From positions 2,333,001-2,397,000 of the forward strand of contig CANXME010002409.1 in assembly GCA_948144175.1 (NCBI GenBank): 64,000 nt of DNA, written 5' to 3'. Origin of the DNA: Closterium sp. NIES-65. Lineage: Eukaryota; Streptophyta; Zygnematophyceae; Desmidiales; Closteriaceae. Under the pieces are notes generated by a model. It ran no database searches. It saw only the letters and a list, made by a program, of their open reading frames with translations, and was not told where the DNA came from. The stretch's first letter is position 1. The number at the start of each line of letters is the position of its first letter. This document shows positions 11,200-22,519 of this stretch, one piece after another. The position numbers were made by a program, and so were the translations under genes.

Positions 11200-11925
11200 A
11201 TCCGCCGCCCTAGCGGCCCCGTCACCTACCCCTGCGGCCCCGGCGCCGCCCATCCCGGCCCCGGCTCCGCCCTTCCTGGCCCCGGCGCCACCTCGGCTGG
11301 CCCCGTCGCCTACCCCGGCGACCCCGACGCCGCCCTTCCCGACCCGGCCCCGCCTCTGCTGGCCCCGTCGCCTGCCCCTGCGGCCCCGGCGCCACCTCTG
11401 CTGGCCCCGACGCCGCCCTTACCGGCCCCGGCGCCGCCTCTACTGGCCCCGTCGCCTACCTCTGCGGCCCCGGCGCCGCCCTTCCCGGCCCCGGCGCCGC
11501 CTCTGCTGGCCCCGTCACCTACCCTGCGGCCCTGGCGCCACCTCTGCTGGCCCCGTCGCCGCTCCACCCAGCCCCGCCGCCGTCCCCAAGCGGCCCCGCC
11601 GTCACCACCGAGCCGCCGGCGCCGCCGAACTGCTACTGAGCCGCCCGAGCCACCCGAGCCGCCCGAGCCGCAGCGCCACCTGAGCCGCCCGAGCCGCCGG
11701 GTCGCCGAGCCGCCGAGCTGGAGTTGCTGCCGAGCCGCCGTACCGCCGTACCGCCGAGCCGCCCGAGCCGCCCGAGCCGCCGAGTCGCCGAGCCGCAGTT
11801 GCCGCCGAGCCGCCCGAGTCGCCCGAGCCGCCGAGCCGCAGTTGCTGCCGAGCCGCCGTGCCGCCGAGTCGCCCGAGCCGCCCGCACCGCCGAGTCGCCG
11901 AGCCTGCTCTTCCCACCACTAGTGA
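11200..11925 (+). repeat. Copia-2 leader repeats
   Basis: GC-rich degenerate repeats fill the leader. From about 11200 to 11560 they are built on ggccccggcgccgcc and tggccccgtcgcc. From 11630 to 11925 they are built on gagccgcccgagccgcc. From about 11955 to 12000 a (CTGC)n-like stretch follows, and then the zinc-knuckle part of gag. Confidence 0.8.
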
Positions 11926-12044
11926 GCCCCTGCCCTGCTAGCGCGCTGCCCGCCGCCTGCTTGCCTGCCTGCCTGCCTTTTGGCCTGCCTGGCTGCCTGC
12001 CTTACTGCTGCTACTCCTGCTCCTGCTTCTACTGGCGGAGCCAG

Positions 12045-15000
12045 ATGCAGCCCCAGCGACGTCCGCGTGAGTCCCTCACGCCCCAGCAGCTGCGTGAGTG
12101 GTACGCTGGTTGGGGTTGTAGGGGTGGCGGCGCTGCTACTGCTACCACTACTGCTGCTACTACTACTGGCGGCGGCCAGATGCAGCTCCAGCGACGCCCA
12201 CGCGCGTCTCTCACGCCCCAGCAGCTTCGTGAGTGGTACGCTCAGAGTAGAGGGTCTCTCAGTTCTGTTCGCTGCTCTTACGTGATTCGCACTGGTGCTC
12301 GGACTGGTCAGCCTTATGGGACACCTAGTCACACACAGTCCCGCTGCTTCGCACGTCTCAGCGACGCCTGGCGTACCAAGTTTGGCGACGAGGCTGAGCT
12401 CCCCGACTGGGTGGAGTTGCTTAGGCAGAGGGTAGATATATTTGCTCTTGACTATGATGCTATTCTCACTACCATGTATGCATTGCCTACTAGTGCAAAC
12501 CGTGCCGGTCACCTGTGCGTACCGCTTGACCCGGGTATAGAGCCTGCTGCTCTAACTGCTGGTGAGGCTGCTGCTCTGGGTGCTAGTGAGTCTCCTGCTC
12601 CAGGTACAAGTGCGGCTGCTGCTCTAGGTGCTAGTGAGTCTGCTTCCTCAGGTGCGGGTGAGTCTGCTCTCTTAGGTACAGCGTCGGCTCCGACCTCTCA
12701 CACCTTCACTCTTGACTCGGGGGCTTCCCGCTCCTTCTTTCGAGACCGCACCACAATCACGCCGCTTGGTCAGCCAGTTGCAGTCTCTCTGGCAGACCCC
12801 TCTGGGGGTCCTGTCCTTGCTCACTTCTCCACTGTCCTCCCGTGTCCGGCGGCCCCCTCTGGCACCCTGTCTGGTCTTTACCTCCCCTCGTTCTCTACGA
12901 ACTTGGTGAGTGGTGCTGACCTACAGGATGCGGGGGTTCACCAGTTCACTCCTGCGAGTCAGCGGGTGACCCACTACACGGACGCTCGGACAAGCCGACA
13001 CCTGGCCACGTTTACACGTCGGCCGGGGTCGAGCCTGTACACGCTGACCACTGCGTCTCCTCCAGTCACTGCGTCTGGTCTGGTAGCTGCGTTGGGTCAG
13101 GTGTTTGCTGCAGCGTCCAGGTCTGGTCCTGAGTCTGCCCCCTGCTCATGTCGTCTCCTGTCTCACGAGACTCTCCTCTGGCACCACCGCCTTGGTCACC
13201 CCTCCCTGCTTCGTCTCCGAGGCATGGCCTCCCGTGTCCTTGTCTCTAGTCTTCCCCGGTCCCTACCTCCCCTTCCTCCGGGACCTGGCCCTACCTGCGT
13301 TCCTTGTGTCGAGGGGCGGCAGCGGGCTGCCTCTCACTCCTCTCAGTTTCCTCCGACAGAGGCCTCGCTGCAGACGCTTCACATGGACGTGTGGGGCCCG
13401 GCCCGCGTCCGTGGACAAGGTCACGAGCGCTACTTCCTGCTGGTGGTTGACGACTACTCGCGTTACACCACAGTCTTCCCCTTGCGCAGCAAGGGTGATG
13501 TCACTGAGGTGTTGATCGACTGGATCCGCGCAACTCGTCTCCAGCTCAGGCAGAGCTTCGGCTCGGACTTTCCTGTTCTGCGCCTGCACTCTGACAGAGG
13601 AGGAGAGTTCTCCTTTGGCCTTCTGCGAGCCTACTGTCATGCACGAGGCATCCGCCAGACCTTCACGCTTCCGGACTCTCCACAGCAAAATGGGATTGCT
13701 AAGCGCCTCATTGGCATGGTCATGGACGTTGCCTGTACGTCCATGATGCATGCGGCTGCCCCCCATTTTCTGTGGCCGTTTGCGGTCCGGTACGCGGCGC
13801 ATCAGATCAACCTTCAGCCCAGGGTCTCCATGCGGGAGACCTCCCCAGCTTTGCTGTGGACAGGGAAGGTTGGCAATGCGTCGGCGTTCCGGGTCTGGGG
13901 ATCTCGGGCGTTTGTCCGCGACTTGTCTGCGGACAAGCTGTCCCCTCGTGCTGCTCCCTGCGTCTTCCTGGGTTTCCCCCCTGACGCGCCTGGGTGGCAG
14001 TTCTACCACCCCACCTCTCGCCGTGTTCTGTTCTCCCAGGACGTCACGTTCGACGAGTCGGTCCCCTACTACCGTCTCTTCCCCTACCGCACTCCGTCTC
14101 TCCCCCCGCCACCGCTCTTCCTTGTGCCAGGTCCCCCCCCCGTAGACCCCCTCCCCCCTCAGGGTCCTGCACCTTCAGGTGTGTCCCAGGTAGACGCTGT
14201 TGAGCCTGTCGAGGTCGGTGGTGACTCTGGTGCTGCTGAGGGTGCTGAGCCTGGGGGTGCTGACTCTGGGGGTGCTGAGCGTGTGGGTGCTACGCCTGGG
14301 GGTGCTGAGCGTGGGGGTGCTGAGCCTGGGGGTGCTGAGCCTGGGAGTGCTGAGCCTGGGGGTGCTGAGCATGGGGGTGCTGAGCCTGGGGGTGCTGAGC
14401 CTGGGGGTGCTGAGCCTGGGAATGCTGAGCTTGGGGGTGCTGAGCCCGGGGGTGCTACGACTGGAGGTGCTGAGCCTGGAGGTGCTGAGCCTGAGGGAGC
14501 TGGGCCTGCTCGTGTGGCGTCTGGCGGTGCTGTGCCTGGCGGTTCTCCAGGTGCCTCGTCTCGCCGGGAGCCATTCTCTCCACAGGAGCTGCGTGAGTGG
14601 TTTGCCCGGCGTTGGAGGCGAGCTGCTGGAGCTGGAGGTGCTGCGGGTACTGGAGGTTCTGCTGCTGCTGAGGGTGCTGGTGCCGCGGGTCCCGGAGGTG
14701 CTCGTACTGGGAGTATTGGAGCTGCTGGGCTTGCGGGTACTTCTGGAGTTGGAGCTACTGCGGGTGTTGGCGCGGAGGCTACTGCTGTCGGTCCTGGAGG
14801 CGGTCCTGCTGGGGCTGCTACTGGTGCTGCTGGAGGTACTGGAGCTGTAGGTGCTGCTGGTGCTTGTGCTGCTGGTGCTTGTGCTGCCACTGGGGGTACT
14901 GGTGCTGTTCCTGCTGTGTCTGGAGTCGCCACGAGGCCTCGGCCATACTTCGTTCCGCTCCTTCAGCAGGTTCTTAGTCTCCCACCTTCTATTGGTCCTC

Positions 15001-17198
15001 TTCCTCCCTTGGAGTCTCCACAGCCTGTCCCGTCACAGTTTCAGCTACAGCCGGCCTCCCCACTGCTTGCTCCTTCTCCCTACACTGGTCCTACTGGAGG
15101 TCTTGCTGAGCGTCGTGAGCCTGCGTCTCGCTCTGCGTCGCCTGTCCGTGCTGCTCGCACTAGTGGTCGCGGTTCGCGTCAGCGTCCTCCTCCTGTCCCT
15201 GGCACGCACCGGATGTCTCTATGTCCGTCCACTGCTCCTCTGCGTGCCCCTTTGCCTTCTCCTCCTGAGTCCTCTCTTCCTGCTCTTGCCGACCCGGAGT
15301 CGGACTCTCTTCGTGCTGCCAGTCCTACTGTCACGCGTCTCCTTGCTACTGTTGTCACTGACCCTTCCTTTGAGTCCACTGCTGCGTCTGCCCTAGTTGC
15401 TGAGCTCGTCGACTTTGCTGCTCGCTGTCGCCTAGACTACGCCGCAAGTCTTGTTGCTGAGTCTGAGTCTGTCTGTCCTCCGTCCGTCGTGGGTGAGTGT
15501 GCCCTTGGCACGGACGTCCTTGAGGACAGGCAGGAGGAGTTCCAGTGTCTGGCTGCTGCTTCACCTCATCTCGTGTCCGTACTGCTTACCCCTGAGGGAG
15601 ACCCGGATGCACTTGACATCCCGACTCCGCGCTCTTACGCGGAGGCAATAGAGGGTCCCTACTCCTCTCAGTGGCAGGCAGCTATGGACGCACAGATGAC
15701 TTCCTGGAAGTCCACAGGCACCTACGTTGACGAGGTTCCCCCACCTGGGGCGAACATCGTCAGTGGCATGTGGATTTTCAGGGTGAAGCGGCCGCCGGGT
15801 TCTCCGCCTGTCTTCAAGGCGCGTTACGTGGCTCATGGCTTCAGTCAACGGTAGGGAGTTGACTACTTTCAGACCTTCTCTCCCACCCCGAAGATGACCA
15901 CTCTTCGGGTACTGCTGCACATAGCTGCTCACCGTGACTACGAGCTTCACTCTCTTGACTTCAGCAAAGCGTTCCTGCAGGGCAGCCTGCACGAGGAGAT
16001 CTGGCTGCGCCGCCCACCTGGCTCCACTGGGTCTTTTCCTCCTGGCACCCAGTGGAGCCTCCGGCGGCCAGTCTACGGTCTCCGCCAGGCACCGCGTGAG
16101 TGGCACGACACACTGAGGACTACACTTGCGGCTCTTGGGTTTGCTCCCTCTACTGCCGACCCGTCGCTGTTTCTGCGCACCAATACTTCTGTGCCGCCGT
16201 TCTACATCCTCGTGTACGTCGACGACTCGGTCTTTGCAACAGCTGACACTGCTGGACTCGCCCACGTGAAGTCGGAGCTGCAGAAGAGACACACGTGCAC
16301 AGACCTGGGTGAACTGCGCAGCTACCTTGGCTTGCAGATCACCCGGGACAGAGCACGCCGCACCATTACCCTGACTCAGTCACACATGGTGCAGCAGGTC
16401 CTTCAGCGCTTCGGCTTCACGTACTCCTCGCCTCAGGCCACTCCTCTGCCTACTCGCCACTCGCTCTCAGCTCTGCCTTCGGATGAGTCCGTAGAGTCGA
16501 GTGGCCCGTACCCAGAGCTTGTTGGCTGCCTCATGTACCTGATGACCTGCACTCGACCTGACCTTGCATACCCCCTTAGCATTCTCGCACGCTATGTTGC
16601 TCCTGGGAGACACAGACCGGAGCACATGGCTGCAGCGAAGAGGGTGTTGCGCTACTTGTGCAGTACGTTAGGCATGGGGCTTGTGCTTGGAGGGCAGAGT
16701 CCAGTGGTCCTCACTGGGCACGCAGGCGCTTCTTGGGCTGACGACCAGGCTACGCAGCGGTCCTCACAGGGTTACACCTTCAGCCTTGGTTCTGGCTCTG
16801 TTTCGTGGTGGGCTACCCGCTCGTCTTCTGTTCTCGGCTCCAGTTGTGAGGCTGAGATCTACGCCGCGGCCATGGCTGCTGAGGAGCTTTGCTGGCTCAC
16901 CTACCTGCTGACTGACCTCGGAGAGCCGCCTCGTTCTCCTCCAGTGCTGTACGTAGACAACAAGGCCATGCTGGCCTTGTGTCGAGAGCAGAGACTGGAG
17001 CACAGAACGATGCACATTGCTCTCCGCTACTTTCTTGCTCGTGAGCTGCAGCAGCGTGGTCAGCTGCGTCTTGCGTACGTGGCCTCTGAGGCCAACACTG
17101 CTGATATCTTCACCAAGGCGCTTGCGCCTTGTGATCATCAGCGCTTCTGTACTCAGCTGGGTCTTGTGCCTGCCTTGCCTCACTTGCTCACCTCTTGA
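12045..17198 (+). pseudogene. Copia-2 partial gag and pol polyprotein
   Basis: The frame holds a twice-repeated TPQQLREWY module (12075-12104 and 12210-12239). A knuckle-like segment follows in which the second Cys is replaced by Tyr. Then come the protease (LDSGASRSFF, about 12711), the HHCC integrase domain (about 13165-13330), the DDE core (MDVWGP near 13384, LHSDRGGEF near 13585, with the Glu-containing NGIAKR near 13693), the Gly-Gly-Ala-Glu-Pro array, a second PQELREWF motif (14574-14603), reverse transcriptase with YVDD (about 16215) and RNase H ending at 17198. One CAG to TAG stop (15852-15854) splits it. The ATG at 12045 is only the first in-frame Met after the leader; the true start was lost with the capsid. 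Confidence 0.92.
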
Positions 17199-17412
17199 CC
17201 TTGCTTGTACTGTTACATATATATATACACCAGCTCTTGCTTGTCTAGCCTTTTATAAATATATGTACTCCTGCATGTGAACTGGCCTTGTGGCCTTGAC
17301 CTTGTGCTCGGAATGTGTGGTGACTTTGTGATCCACCCTGAGCTTGCTTTGCTTTACTTTGCTTGACTGGTCTTGTGACCCCTTGTACCCCCCCACTTTG
17401 CCTATGGGGGTG

Positions 17413-17541
17413 TGTCAGAATATTATAGCTTATGCTTTTGTGTAGGCTGTAGTGGGGTAGCCCATATGGGGTACAATTCAATTAGGGTTAGTACTTGTAC
17501 CCAACTCTTTCATAGTGCATTCATTCTCGTTCATTTTCACA
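17413..17541 (+). repeat. Copia-2 3' LTR
   Basis: 129 bp, starting TGTCAGAATATTATAG and ending CATTTTCACA. It is preceded by the purine tract tatgggggtg and followed by the target duplication gccga. Confidence 0.95.
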
Positions 17542-17546
17542 GCCGA

Positions 17547-19647
17547 GGCAGCAGACAGAGGAGGGGATTTACAGAAACTGCTGGCCGACATATCGAGTGA
17601 TCTGGCAGCACTGTTGAAGCAGTACAGCGACATTTTCCCAGACGACTCACCGACGGGACTGCCACCTCAGCCACCGCACGACCACAGGATAGAGTTAGAA
17701 CCGGGGGCACAGCCAACAGTACAGCGACATTTCTGACTGACCCAGCCTGAACTGGACGAACTGAGGAAGCAGCTCGATTACCTGCTCGAGAAGGAATTCA
17801 TTCGCCCTAGTTCGTTGCCTTTCGCAGCACTGATACTGTTCACACCGAAAAAAGACGGGAGATTTCGCATGTGCATAGATTACAGAGCACTGAACCAGGT
17901 TACCATCAAATCCCATTACCCCATCCCGCGAGCCGACGAACTGATCGACCAACTGCGCACAGACCGGGTTTTCTCGAAAATCGACCTCCGAGGGGGTTAC
18001 CACCAGATTCGCGTCAATCCGCCCGACTGCCCTAAGACCGCATTTCGAACACGCTTCGGATCCTTTGAATACACCGTCATGCCCTTCGGAATGACCAACG
18101 CCCCCGCCACGTTCCAAATGACCATGAACGAAGCTTTCCGCCCGCTCTTAGATAAGTGTGTCATAGTATACCTGGACGACATACTGATTTACAGCCCTGA
18201 CAGAGCACAGCACTTACAGGACATTTAAGCAGTTTTTAAAATACTGAGTGAGAACCGCCTGCTGACAAAAGTGTCTAAGTGTGAGTTTTTACAGGACCGC
18301 CTGGAATTTTTGGGACACGTTATTTCTGCTGCAGGAATGGAAATAGACCCGAAGAAAATTGCGACGATTCAAGCATGGCACGCGCTGACCAACTTGACCG
18401 AGTTGCAGATTTTTTTGGGGTTCGTCAACTACGTGCGCCGGTTCGTCCCCGACATGGCGAAGCTGACTGCCCCGCTGACAGACCTGCTCAGGAAGGGGGT
18501 TGAGTACACGTGGGGGGAGAAAGAGCAAGCTGCCTTCTCGGCCCTCAAAAACATTTTGTGCTCACCGCCCGTGCTTCACATCGCAGATCCACACCGTCCG
18601 TTCGAGCTCGTCACTGACGCAAGTGACATCGCTGTGGGAGTAGTACTTTTGCAGGATTTCGGGAACGGCCTCCATCCAATCGCGTACGAGTCCCGCAAGC
18701 TGCACCCGCCCGAACGCAATTACCCGATACACGACCGCGAAATGTTGGCGATCGTGCACCCGTTCAAGGTTTGGCGGTGTTACCTGACTGGCGCCGACGT
18801 GACAGTACGGACAGACCACCGATCACTACAGTACCTACGCGCCCAACCAAATCTCAACCCGCGACAGATTCGCTGGTTGGACTACCTCGAGTCCAACTTC
18901 CACTACACGGTTACGTACAAGAAAGGCGCCTCCATCATCGCCGACGCACTCACTCGCCCTACCGCCCAACTCCATGCCATCCTACTCGCCCAAACCAACC
19001 CGCTTTTAACAGGCCTATTCACCCACGGATACCGCACAGACCCGTATTTCACGACCGGAAATTCACAACAACTGACAGAAGCTAAAGGAGTTTATTACGT
19101 AAAAACAGGCACCAACCGCATCTGGGTACCCGCGTACTCACTACTGAGGGAGCTGCTACTGCAGGAGGCACACCACGGAATTACCTTGGGACATTTTGGG
19201 GTAGAAAAAACGAGACAGCAACTGCAGCGGTATTACTATTGGCCGGAGCTGTTGACCGACGTGCAGCAGCACGTGGGCTCGTGCCCCACGTGTCAGGTGA
19301 TGAAGAGCTCGAGGAAGCGGAAGGCGGGTCAATTGCAGCCGATACCACCGCCCGAGCGCGCCTGACAGCAGGTTACCATGGACTTCGTCACAGGGTTACC
19401 TTCGAACCCTGGGGGTAACGACGCGGTGATGGTCGTCGTTGACAGTTTGACGAAGATGGACGAATCAGACGATGGAGCAGTTGATTCGTGCCACGTGCGA
19501 CGACCCCACGACTTGGGAACAGCAGCTGCCGCTGATCGAGTTCGCGTACAACAATGCCACGTCAGCAACGACGCAGCAGTCCCCTTTCTACCTGAACTAC
19601 GGGCAAAACCCTACAGTGCCCATGACGCCGAGTCCGAACAACCCAAC
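17547..19647 (+). pseudogene. Gypsy reverse transcriptase, RNase H and integrase N-terminus
   Basis: This continues the pol frame after Copia-2. The reverse transcriptase shows KIDLRGGYHQIR, TAFRTRFGSFEY and the catalytic YLDD (about 18169). RNase H shows ELVTDASDIAVG (about 18604) and TVRTDHRSLQYL. The integrase has its HHCC zinc domain (GHFGVEKTR to CPTCQ, about 19189-19298) and the start of the core (MDFVTGLP, 19378). Near 19456 the frame jumps directly from the first catalytic-Asp region to the segment after the catalytic Glu, so most of the DDE core is deleted, with a frame change. Stops TGA 17734, TAA 18226 and TGA 19363 interrupt it. Confidence 0.92.
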
Positions 19648-19918
19648 TGTCGAAAGTTGAACGAATGAGAGAACGAGTAGATTAAAGTAGGGCCTAGGCT
19701 TAGTAGCCTAGGCCCAAGTAGGATGTCGAGTAGGTTTCTCCTAGGGTGAGTATCGAGTGAGTTGGAAGAGAGAAATTGGGAAGAATAATGGTTTCACTAT
19801 AGGGTTCGAAGTACATATAGCATAGGAACCAAATAAGGTGCACCACCAACAACAGTTTAAATAACTACACTAACTACAACTACAAGCAGTTATAAAACAT
19901 GACAAATATATTTCGACA
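19648..19918 (-). repeat. 3' LTR of the short element (minus orientation)
   Basis: 271 bp. In plus orientation it starts TGTCGAAAGTTGAACG and ends ATATATTTCGACA; tgtcga and tcgaca form a six-base terminal inverted repeat. It contains the palindromic segment gggcctaggcttagtagcc. Confidence 0.92.
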
Positions 19919-20339
19919 CGCCCCCATAATGCTTGTAGGTAGAAATGTAGTTACGCCATGCAAAAGAGTAACAAGCAACAGCAGGAACTGCAGGCGGGCT
20001 AACATTGAGTAGTTACCCCCTCCATCTCCTCACCCTCCTCCTTCCCCTCCCCCACACTGCTGCAGGAGCAGCAGAGAAGGGGGGAAGAGAGGAGAGGTGG
20101 AGGGACGGCTGCATGTTGCCTCACACCCGCCACCCCGGTACCACTCCCCCTTCTCCCCCACATCCTCACACCCTCCCCCCCCAGCGGCAGCTGCAGCGGT
20201 GGGACTGAAAGAAGGAGGAGGGGAAGGGAGAGAGTTGACCCAACACTCCAACACCCGCCACCCCCATACCCTCCTCCCCACGGTTGCAGGGAGACAAAGG
20301 AGGAGGGGGGTGGGCGGGAAGAAAGCCGCAGAGCGGCTA

Positions 20340-20640
20340 AACGGTGTCGACGCAGATGGATCAGGGGCGGCTTCAGGGAGAGCAGGGGCGGAAAGGCCCG
20401 TCGCGTGCCAGTGCCACGGGGCGCACGACGGGTAGGATAAGAGAAAGGGCCCGATCGTGTGCCTCGGGGCGCACGACGAGCAGGGCACCATCGTGTGCCA
20501 CGGGGCGCACGATGGGCAGGTTAAGGGCACCGTCGCGTGCCACGGGGCGCGCGACGGGCAGAAAAGGCGTCACACGCCAACCGGGGGCGGGACAAGGAAA
20601 AATCGTCACGCGCCCTAGGCGCACGACCGGAAAATCTTAG
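20340..20640 (-). repeat. Imperfect repeats inside the short element
   Basis: About four copies of a 40-60-base segment each contain an imperfect palindrome of the type cgtgccacggggcgcacgacg. No coding role is apparent. Similar phrases (gccacggggcgcgcgat) occur at the same leader position of the element at 44560-46060. Confidence 0.65.
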
Positions 20641-20694
20641 CAGCGGAAGTGTAGGGCGGGCCCACAGGCCAGGACGTAATTCGCTCCGATAACA

Positions 20695-20965
20695 TGTCGA
20701 AAGTTGAACGAATGAGAGAACGAGTAGATTAAAGTAGGGCCTAGGCTTAGTAGCCTAGGCCCAAGTAGGATGTCGAGTAGGTTTCTCCTAGGGTGAGTAT
20801 CGAGTGAGTTGGAAGAGATAAATTGGGAAGAATAATGGTTTCACTATAGGGTTCGAAGTACATATAGCATAGGAACCAAATAAGGTGCACCACCAACAAC
20901 AGTTTAAATAACTACACTAACTACAACTACAAGCAGTTATAAAACATGACAAATATATTTCGACA
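20695..20965 (-). repeat. 5' LTR of the short element (minus orientation)
   Basis: Partner of the LTR at 19648-19918, with a single base difference in about 271, which points to a recent insertion. Confidence 0.92.
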
Positions 20966-20970
20966 CCAAC

Positions 20971-21544
20971 ACCACGAGCACAGCAATTCGCCGAAATTCT
21001 GCAAGCTGCCCGTACCAGAGCCGCAGAAGCAATTAAAAAAGCAAATGTCATCACTAAGCGCAATGCTGACCGCCACCGCCGCCCAGTCACATACCAATCA
21101 GGGGATTACGTACTGCTCGACACGCAAAATCTGCGACTGCCTGACGTACCAAAACTTCGACCGCGTTACTGTGGCCCATTTCAAATCAGCTACATGATTA
21201 CGCCAGTAACCGTGCACCTACTGTTACCGACCGACTGGTACATCAGCCCTTCGTTCCACGTCAGCTTGCTTCGCCCATACATCCCAACCACAAGCCAACT
21301 GCCTCGCCACCGCCCGCAATCCATGACTCGCCCTGCGTCGGATCCGATCATCGAGCCCGAAAAAATCCTGAGCCATCGGATTCGACACCCCACGGGAATC
21401 AGGAGGATTGAATTCCTCGTTCGCTGGAAGGACCGCACGCCAACTGAAGATAGCTGGGTGCCCCTGGCCAACATTGAAAACTACCCTGCCCTGCAAGTGT
21501 ACCTGAGGAGCCGGGGATTCCGCGATATACACGCACTCGCGTAG
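20971..21544 (+). pseudogene. Gypsy integrase C-terminus with chromodomain
   Basis: The pol frame resumes after the short element, in phase when one target duplication is removed. It contains the integrase C-terminal segment typical of chromoviruses (SFHVSLLRPY near 21253) and then a chromodomain: HRIRHPTGIRRIEFLVRWK near 21374-21430, TPTEDSWVP, and a terminal helix. Chromodomains of this class are thought to steer integration towards methylated-histone chromatin. The stop is TAG at 21542-21544. The frame is intact over this piece. Confidence 0.88.
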
Positions 21545-21552
21545 CGGAGGGG

Positions 21553-21583
21553 GCTTCTTGAGAGGGGGGGGGGGGGGGGGTAG
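21553..21583 (+). other. Gypsy poly-purine tract
   Basis: A purine tract (gagggggg extending to 19 or more G) ends three bases before the 3' LTR. It is the expected primer for plus-strand synthesis, although the length of the G run is unusual. Confidence 0.75.
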
Positions 21584-22514
21584 TGTAAAGAATTTTCTCG
21601 GCGTTCCTTACGGAGCCCGACTACATCGCGTACAGCAACAGCCGTTGTTCGCCCATTACTACTAACGGGACTTCGCCAACTTCGCGCGCACTGTTTTGCC
21701 AAACCTCGCACTGCTGGCCCGGCCGTGTCGGCCCACGCTTCGGGACTAGCCTGAGCCTCGCTGCCAGCATAGCACTAGCTAGCTCGCACGCACCGCGTTA
21801 CCGTTTGCATGTTTCGCATATAAATGTTCGCTCATGCCTTCGCTCACATTTTGTACTCGTTTGACACCTTAGTGCAATTCTCGCTACCGTAATCTCCCGG
21901 ACAAAACACCCCCCCATGATAGTACACCCCCGGGTAGCTTGTGCGGGGTGGGTGCTATGGGCGACCTCGTTTCTACTATACCCCCCTTTTTGGATGATTT
22001 TCTATAACACCCCCCTTTTCTTACGGATTCCTATTATAGTTGTTATCGAGTCTGATTCCTTACAGGGGAATATCGCGAGAATTGCTTCCTAAATGAAATT
22101 TCGCGCGTATTTGCACTTAGAATCCGCCAACATTTCCCCCTCCCACAATCTCACTGTCGCCACCCTGGCGAATCTTTCGCTGCTAGTGGACATTTCCCCC
22201 ATCCCACATTCTAGGAAGTTGCCACGCTGGCGAATCTTCCGCTGCAAGTGGCCCGAAAGGTGAAACTCACATTCTTGCCAGAACTCACATTCTCGCCTCA
22301 AACTGTGATGTTAAAACGACCATTGAAACACCCAAACTGTCTAATTTGAGAATCCTCTTGCATTAAAATATACCATATATAACCACCCGGGTATTATATA
22401 GGATTTTCCGTTGAGAGGACCCCCCCCCCTTTTTCCCTGTGGTTATCATAATACCGTACCCCCGGGTGTTATGTCCGGGAGAATACGGTACTTCGATTCA
22501 TTGCACCCGTAACA
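21584..22514 (+). repeat. 3' LTR of the Gypsy element, split by a MITE
   Basis: The LTR sequence covers 21584-21886 and 22489-22514 and matches the 5' LTR closely, including its TATA box (21819-21825). The intervening 602 bases are the MITE. The right target duplication catta (22515-22519) follows. Confidence 0.92.
21887..22488. mobile_element. 602-bp MITE with TA target duplication
   Basis: The left end starts ccgtaatctcccggacaaaa. The reverse complement of the right end starts ccgtattctcccggacataa. These are terminal inverted repeats of about 25 bases. TA flanks both sides (21885-21886 and 22489-22490), and the intact 5' LTR of the Gypsy element has a single TA there, which proves the empty site. 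TA duplications are typical of the Tc1/mariner (Stowaway-type) superfamily. There is no transposase frame, so it is non-autonomous. Runs of C next to the ends (for example acaccccccc) are repeated inside. Confidence 0.88.
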
Positions 22515-22519
22515 CATTA

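Larger units (their letters stand above)
10791..17541 (+). mobile_element. Copia-2, gag-deleted Copia inserted in Gypsy pol
   Basis: This 6751-bp Copia element has 129-bp LTRs (10791-10919 and 17413-17541) and a perfect five-base target duplication gccga (10786-10790 and 17542-17546). The primer site tggtttcagagc starts at 10920. The LTRs differ at about six positions, so it is older than Copia-3 and Copia-4. The capsid part of gag is missing: the leader runs directly into the zinc-knuckle region. Protease, integrase, reverse transcriptase and RNase H are all present, with a premature TAG at 15852. It would have needed Gag from another copy. Confidence 0.95.
19648..20965 (-). mobile_element. 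Short non-autonomous LTR element in the Gypsy integrase
   Basis: This 1318-bp element has 271-bp LTRs (19648-19918 and 20695-20965) that differ at one position, and a perfect target duplication ccaac (19643-19647 and 20966-20970). On the minus strand the LTR begins TGTCGAAATATATTTGTC. A Met-tRNA-like primer site (tgttatcggagc, from 20683-20694) touches its 5' LTR, and a cattatgggggcg purine tract precedes its 3' LTR. The interior has no protein domain. It shares the phrase cctggcctgtgggccc after the primer site, and GC-rich tail sequence, with the other short elements. Size and layout fit a TRIM-like element. Confidence 0.93.
999..22514 (+). mobile_element. Ty3/Gypsy chromovirus with four nested insertions
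   Basis: This is a full-length but inactivated Ty3/Gypsy LTR retrotransposon, read left to right. Order: 5' LTR (999-1325), Met-tRNA primer site, gag with a CCHC knuckle, protease, reverse transcriptase, RNase H, integrase, chromodomain, poly-purine tract, 3' LTR (21584-22514). The flanking duplications cataa and catta differ by one base. Copia-1, Copia-2, a short LTR element and a MITE have inserted into it. When the inserts and one copy of each target duplication are ignored, the reading frame runs through the three LTR-element breakpoints. Without insertions it would be roughly 5.3 kb. Stop codons, a deletion in the integrase and the insertions make it non-functional. The protease-RT-RNase H-integrase order and the C-terminal chromodomain place it among plant-type chromoviruses. 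Confidence 0.93.

Noticed and set aside
13263-14009. Long minus-strand frame within Copia-2 (248 codons); similar frames antisense to the other copies
   Set aside because: They recur in every Copia copy exactly opposite the integrase or reverse transcriptase and have no domain: antisense shadows.
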